A stretch of 5,460 nucleotides of DNA from Myxococcales bacterium. Lineage in GTDB: Bacteria; Myxococcota_C; UBA6777. The notes under the pieces are model-generated. The model was not told the DNA's origin. It saw nothing but the letters and a program-made list of their open reading frames with translations, and made no database searches. The stretch is from contig JALTMC010000338.1 in the NCBI GenBank assembly GCA_027005175.1, positions 1 to 5,460 on the forward strand. Reading direction: 5' to 3'. Below are positions 3,832-5,460 of this stretch, piece by piece. A program made the position numbers and the translations under genes. Positions within the stretch are counted from its first letter, which is position 1; every line of letters starts with the position of its first letter.

Positions 3832-5460
3832 ATGCTTGTACGACGTTGGATTGTTTTATTGTGTTGTGGCTTAGTGATTATGATTCCGGGAATACTGGGG
3901 GGCTGTGGTCCAACTGTAGAATGCACCGATGACGCAGCTTGCGGTGATGGCAAACGCTGCGACAATGGTGCATGCAAAGACAAATGCACCGACGACAAAG
4001 CCTGTGGTGATGGCAAACGTTGCGACAATGGTGCATGCAAAGACAAATGCACCGACGACAAAGCCTGTGGTGACGGCAAGCGCTGCGATAACGGAGTATG
4101 CAAAGACAAGTGCAAAGACGATGCCGCTTGTGGCACAGGCAAACGTTGTGACAACGGAGTATGCAAAGATTTAGAGTGCCACGAGAAGAAGCCCTGTAAC
4201 GACGGAAAGATCTGCAAAGACAGCAAATGTCAGGACTGTGGCAAAGATGAAGAATGCGGCAAAGACAAGATCTGTGACAACAAGAAATGTACAGACCGAC
4301 AATGCACCAACGAGAGAGCCTGCAACGATGGCAAAGTCTGTAAGAATTCACGTTGTACCAACTGCTCCAAAGATGAAGAGTGTGGCGAAGGCAACCGATG
4401 TGACAATGGCCGCTGCAAAGAGCACGACTGTACCGAGCGCAAGCCCTGTAAGGGCGGAAAGATCTGCAAAGACAACAAATGCCAAGACTGTAGCGAAGAC
4501 AAACAGTGTGGCAAAGATAAGATCTGTGACAACAAGAGATGTACAGATCGTGAGTGTAGTCCACTGAATCCCTGTGGAGACGGCCTGCTCTGCAAAAAAT
4601 TCAGATGCAGTAAGTGCGCTGGTGATGCCGAGTGTGGCATTGGCAAGATCTGTGAAAAAGGTGCCTGTGTTCCCGGTCGATGCAATGCACAAAATCCATG
4701 CACAGCCAACAAGATCTGTAAGAACAATCGCTGTCTGGATTGTTCCAGTGACGGCGAGTGCGGCTCAGGCAAGATCTGTGAAAGTGGTAAGTGTGTTGAC
4801 CCCGAGTGCAATGCACAAAAACCCTGTATCGCAGGCAAACTATGCAAAGACTCCCGCTGCCGTAACTGTTCCAGTGACGGAGAATGTGGTGCCGGAAAGA
4901 TCTGCGACCGAGGTAGTTGTGTCAATGGAGAATGCTCACGCAATCGCCCCTGCAACAACGGCCAAGTCTGTAAAAAAGGACAGTGTGAAGACTGCACCAA
5001 AGACACAGAGTGCCCTTCACAACAGATCTGTGAATCCAACCGCTGCACGATCCGACAATGCGATCAAAACCGCACCTGCAACAACGCAAGACTATGTATA
5101 AACTTCCGCTGTATCGCCTGTACCAAGGACACACAATGTCGATTCCAAGGGGAGATCTGCGACAATGGTTTCTGTCGCTCCGGCTGTCGTGTCGACAAAG
5201 ATTGTGGTAGCAACCTGCGTTGCGACAAAAATAAAGTGTGTGTGCCATGTATCGTTAATGCAGACTGCAAAGATGGAAAAGTCTGCCGCAAAGCAAAGTG
5301 TGAAGGCTGCTTCATCGACAACGACTGCGGCAAAGGCTTCCTCTGCAGCCAGGGACTCTGTATCGTTGGAGATTGTCGGAAGACCGCCGACTGCAAAGGG
5401 GGGCAGATCTGTCGCAAAAACAAGTGCTCCTCTTGCGCCCAAGACACAGAGTGTGTGTTG
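3832..5460 (+). CDS. cysteine-rich repeat lipoprotein, Dickkopf-N-like units (3' partial)
   Basis: The frame is open from ATG 3832 to the right edge, 543 codons without a stop. The first 25 residues form a lipoprotein signal: basic MLVRRW, hydrophobic IVLLCCGLVIMIPGI, lipobox LGGC with lipidated Cys25. After GPTVE, everything is tandem units of C-x5-C-x5-C-x4-C plus a 2-4 residue linker, starting at residue 31 (base 3922): 24 complete units and part of a 25th. Units 1-4 are 21-22 residues and nearly identical. Units 5-20 alternate 20-residue (often xPC..GKICK) and 22-residue (D.ECG.GKICD) types. Units 20 and 21 have altered cysteine spacing. Four cysteines per unit suggest two disulfides each, so the product is likely a rigid, exported, membrane-anchored rod needing oxidative folding. 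The units resemble the Dickkopf N-terminal cysteine-rich pattern seen in myxobacterial surface proteins. Function is unknown; a stalk, adhesin or recognition role is inference. The real C-terminus, possibly a distinct domain, lies outside the window. Confidence 0.93.
   Translation, partial: MLVRRWIVLLCCGLVIMIPGILGGCGPTVECTDDAACGDGKRCDNGACKDKCTDDKACGDGKRCDNGACKDKCTDDKACGDGKRCDNGVCKDKCKDDAACGTGKRCDNGVCKDLECHEKKPCNDGKICKDSKCQDCGKDEECGKDKICDNKKCTDRQCTNERACNDGKVCKNSRCTNCSKDEECGEGNRCDNGRCKEHDCTERKPCKGGKICKDNKCQDCSEDKQCGKDKICDNKRCTDRECSPLNPCGDGLLCKKFRCSKCAGDAECGIGKICEKGACVPGRCNAQNPCTANKICKNNRCLDCSSDGECGSGKICESGKCVDPECNAQKPCIAGKLCKDSRCRNCSSDGECGAGKICDRGSCVNGECSRNRPCNNGQVCKKGQCEDCTKDTECPSQQICESNRCTIRQCDQNRTCNNARLCINFRCIACTKDTQCRFQGEICDNGFCRSGCRVDKDCGSNLRCDKNKVCVPCIVNADCKDGKVCRKAKCEGCFIDNDCGKGFLCSQGLCIVGDCRKTADCKGGQICRKNKCSSCAQDTECVL
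3922..4110 (+). repeat. three near-identical 63-bp tandem units at the 5' end of the array
   Basis: Units at 3922-3984, 3985-4047 and 4048-4110 encode almost the same 21 residues (CTDDKACGDGKRC then DNGACKDK). Units 1 and 2 differ at 6 of 63 bases and units 2 and 3 at 8, almost all synonymous third positions. This is the least diverged part of the array and points to the most recent duplications. A fourth, slightly longer relative follows at 4111-4176. Confidence 0.9.
4177..5184 (+). repeat. eight consecutive 126-bp two-unit super-repeats
   Basis: From 4177 the units alternate 20 and 22 residues without exception, so pairs begin every 126 bases: 4177, 4303, 4429, 4555, 4681, 4807, 4933 and 5059. 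The A type has a two-residue linker after its fourth cysteine and usually Lys after the third. The B type usually has Asp at position 4, Gly after the second cysteine and Asp or Glu after the third, with a four-residue linker. The last B unit (5119-5184) has an extra residue between cysteines 2 and 3 and a shortened linker. Amplification by pairs, rather than by single units, is the simplest reading. Confidence 0.88.

Noticed and set aside
3929-4174. Plus-strand frame starting at 3929 (81 codons), and similar frames at 4238 and 4574
   Set aside because: They are other-frame readings of the cysteine-rich array, low in complexity (Ala, Thr, Lys and Val) and without start signals.
4230-5048. Long minus-strand open frame (272 codons) and other antisense frames opposite the cysteine-rich gene
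   Set aside because: These are shadows of the repeat array. Their sequences are periodic only because the + strand is, they lack start signals, and the + frame has a lipoprotein signal, promoter and regular cysteine motif.

Overview
The window looks like chromosomal DNA of a Gram-negative bacterium. It encodes two probable lipoproteins, a LolD/MacB-type ABC ATPase with an FtsX-type permease, and E. coli-like ribosome-binding and -10 sequences. The long tandem array of four-cysteine (Dickkopf-N-like) units on a lipoprotein is a style I associate with Myxococcota and related former Deltaproteobacteria. By eye the base composition is near half G+C, lower than classical myxobacteria. The taxonomic guess is inference only. 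All genes I can support are on the + strand.

Layout. (1) Bases 2-307 are the C-terminal end of an unrecognised protein whose start lies outside the window. (2) Bases 383-1048 (GTG start) encode an ABC ATPase, and 1059-2375 (TTG start) encode its FtsX/MacB-like permease. The two are translationally close and form one transporter of the LolCDE/MacB superfamily. (3) Bases 2386-2615 hold three copies of a 72-bp tandem repeat, exactly in register and a multiple of three, between the permease stop and the next signal peptide. (4) Bases 2597-3349 encode a probable lipoprotein with a cysteine-rich N-terminal half and a cysteine-free, probably beta-rich C-terminal half. Its true start is uncertain (ATG 2378, GTG 2597 or ATG 2624). 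(5) Bases 3350-3766 are non-coding and carry a perfect 21-bp inverted repeat (3459-3479 / 3597-3617), bounding a 159-bp MITE-like or structured element. (6) A probable promoter (TATAAT at 3789-3794) precedes a lipoprotein gene that starts at ATG 3832 and runs off the right edge without a stop.

The last gene is the most distinctive part. After a clean lipobox it consists entirely of C-x5-C-x5-C-x4-C units, 24 complete and one cut by the window edge. From 4177 to 5184 these alternate strictly between a 20-residue type and a 22-residue type, giving eight consecutive 126-nt super-repeats. The phase of the alternation slips once, exactly where the cysteine spacing is also irregular.

The genes at 383-3349 probably form one operon: an ATPase and a permease that would use ATP to move or extract an envelope substrate, followed by a lipoprotein that could be its partner or cargo. 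The cysteine-rich lipoprotein appears to be a separate transcription unit.
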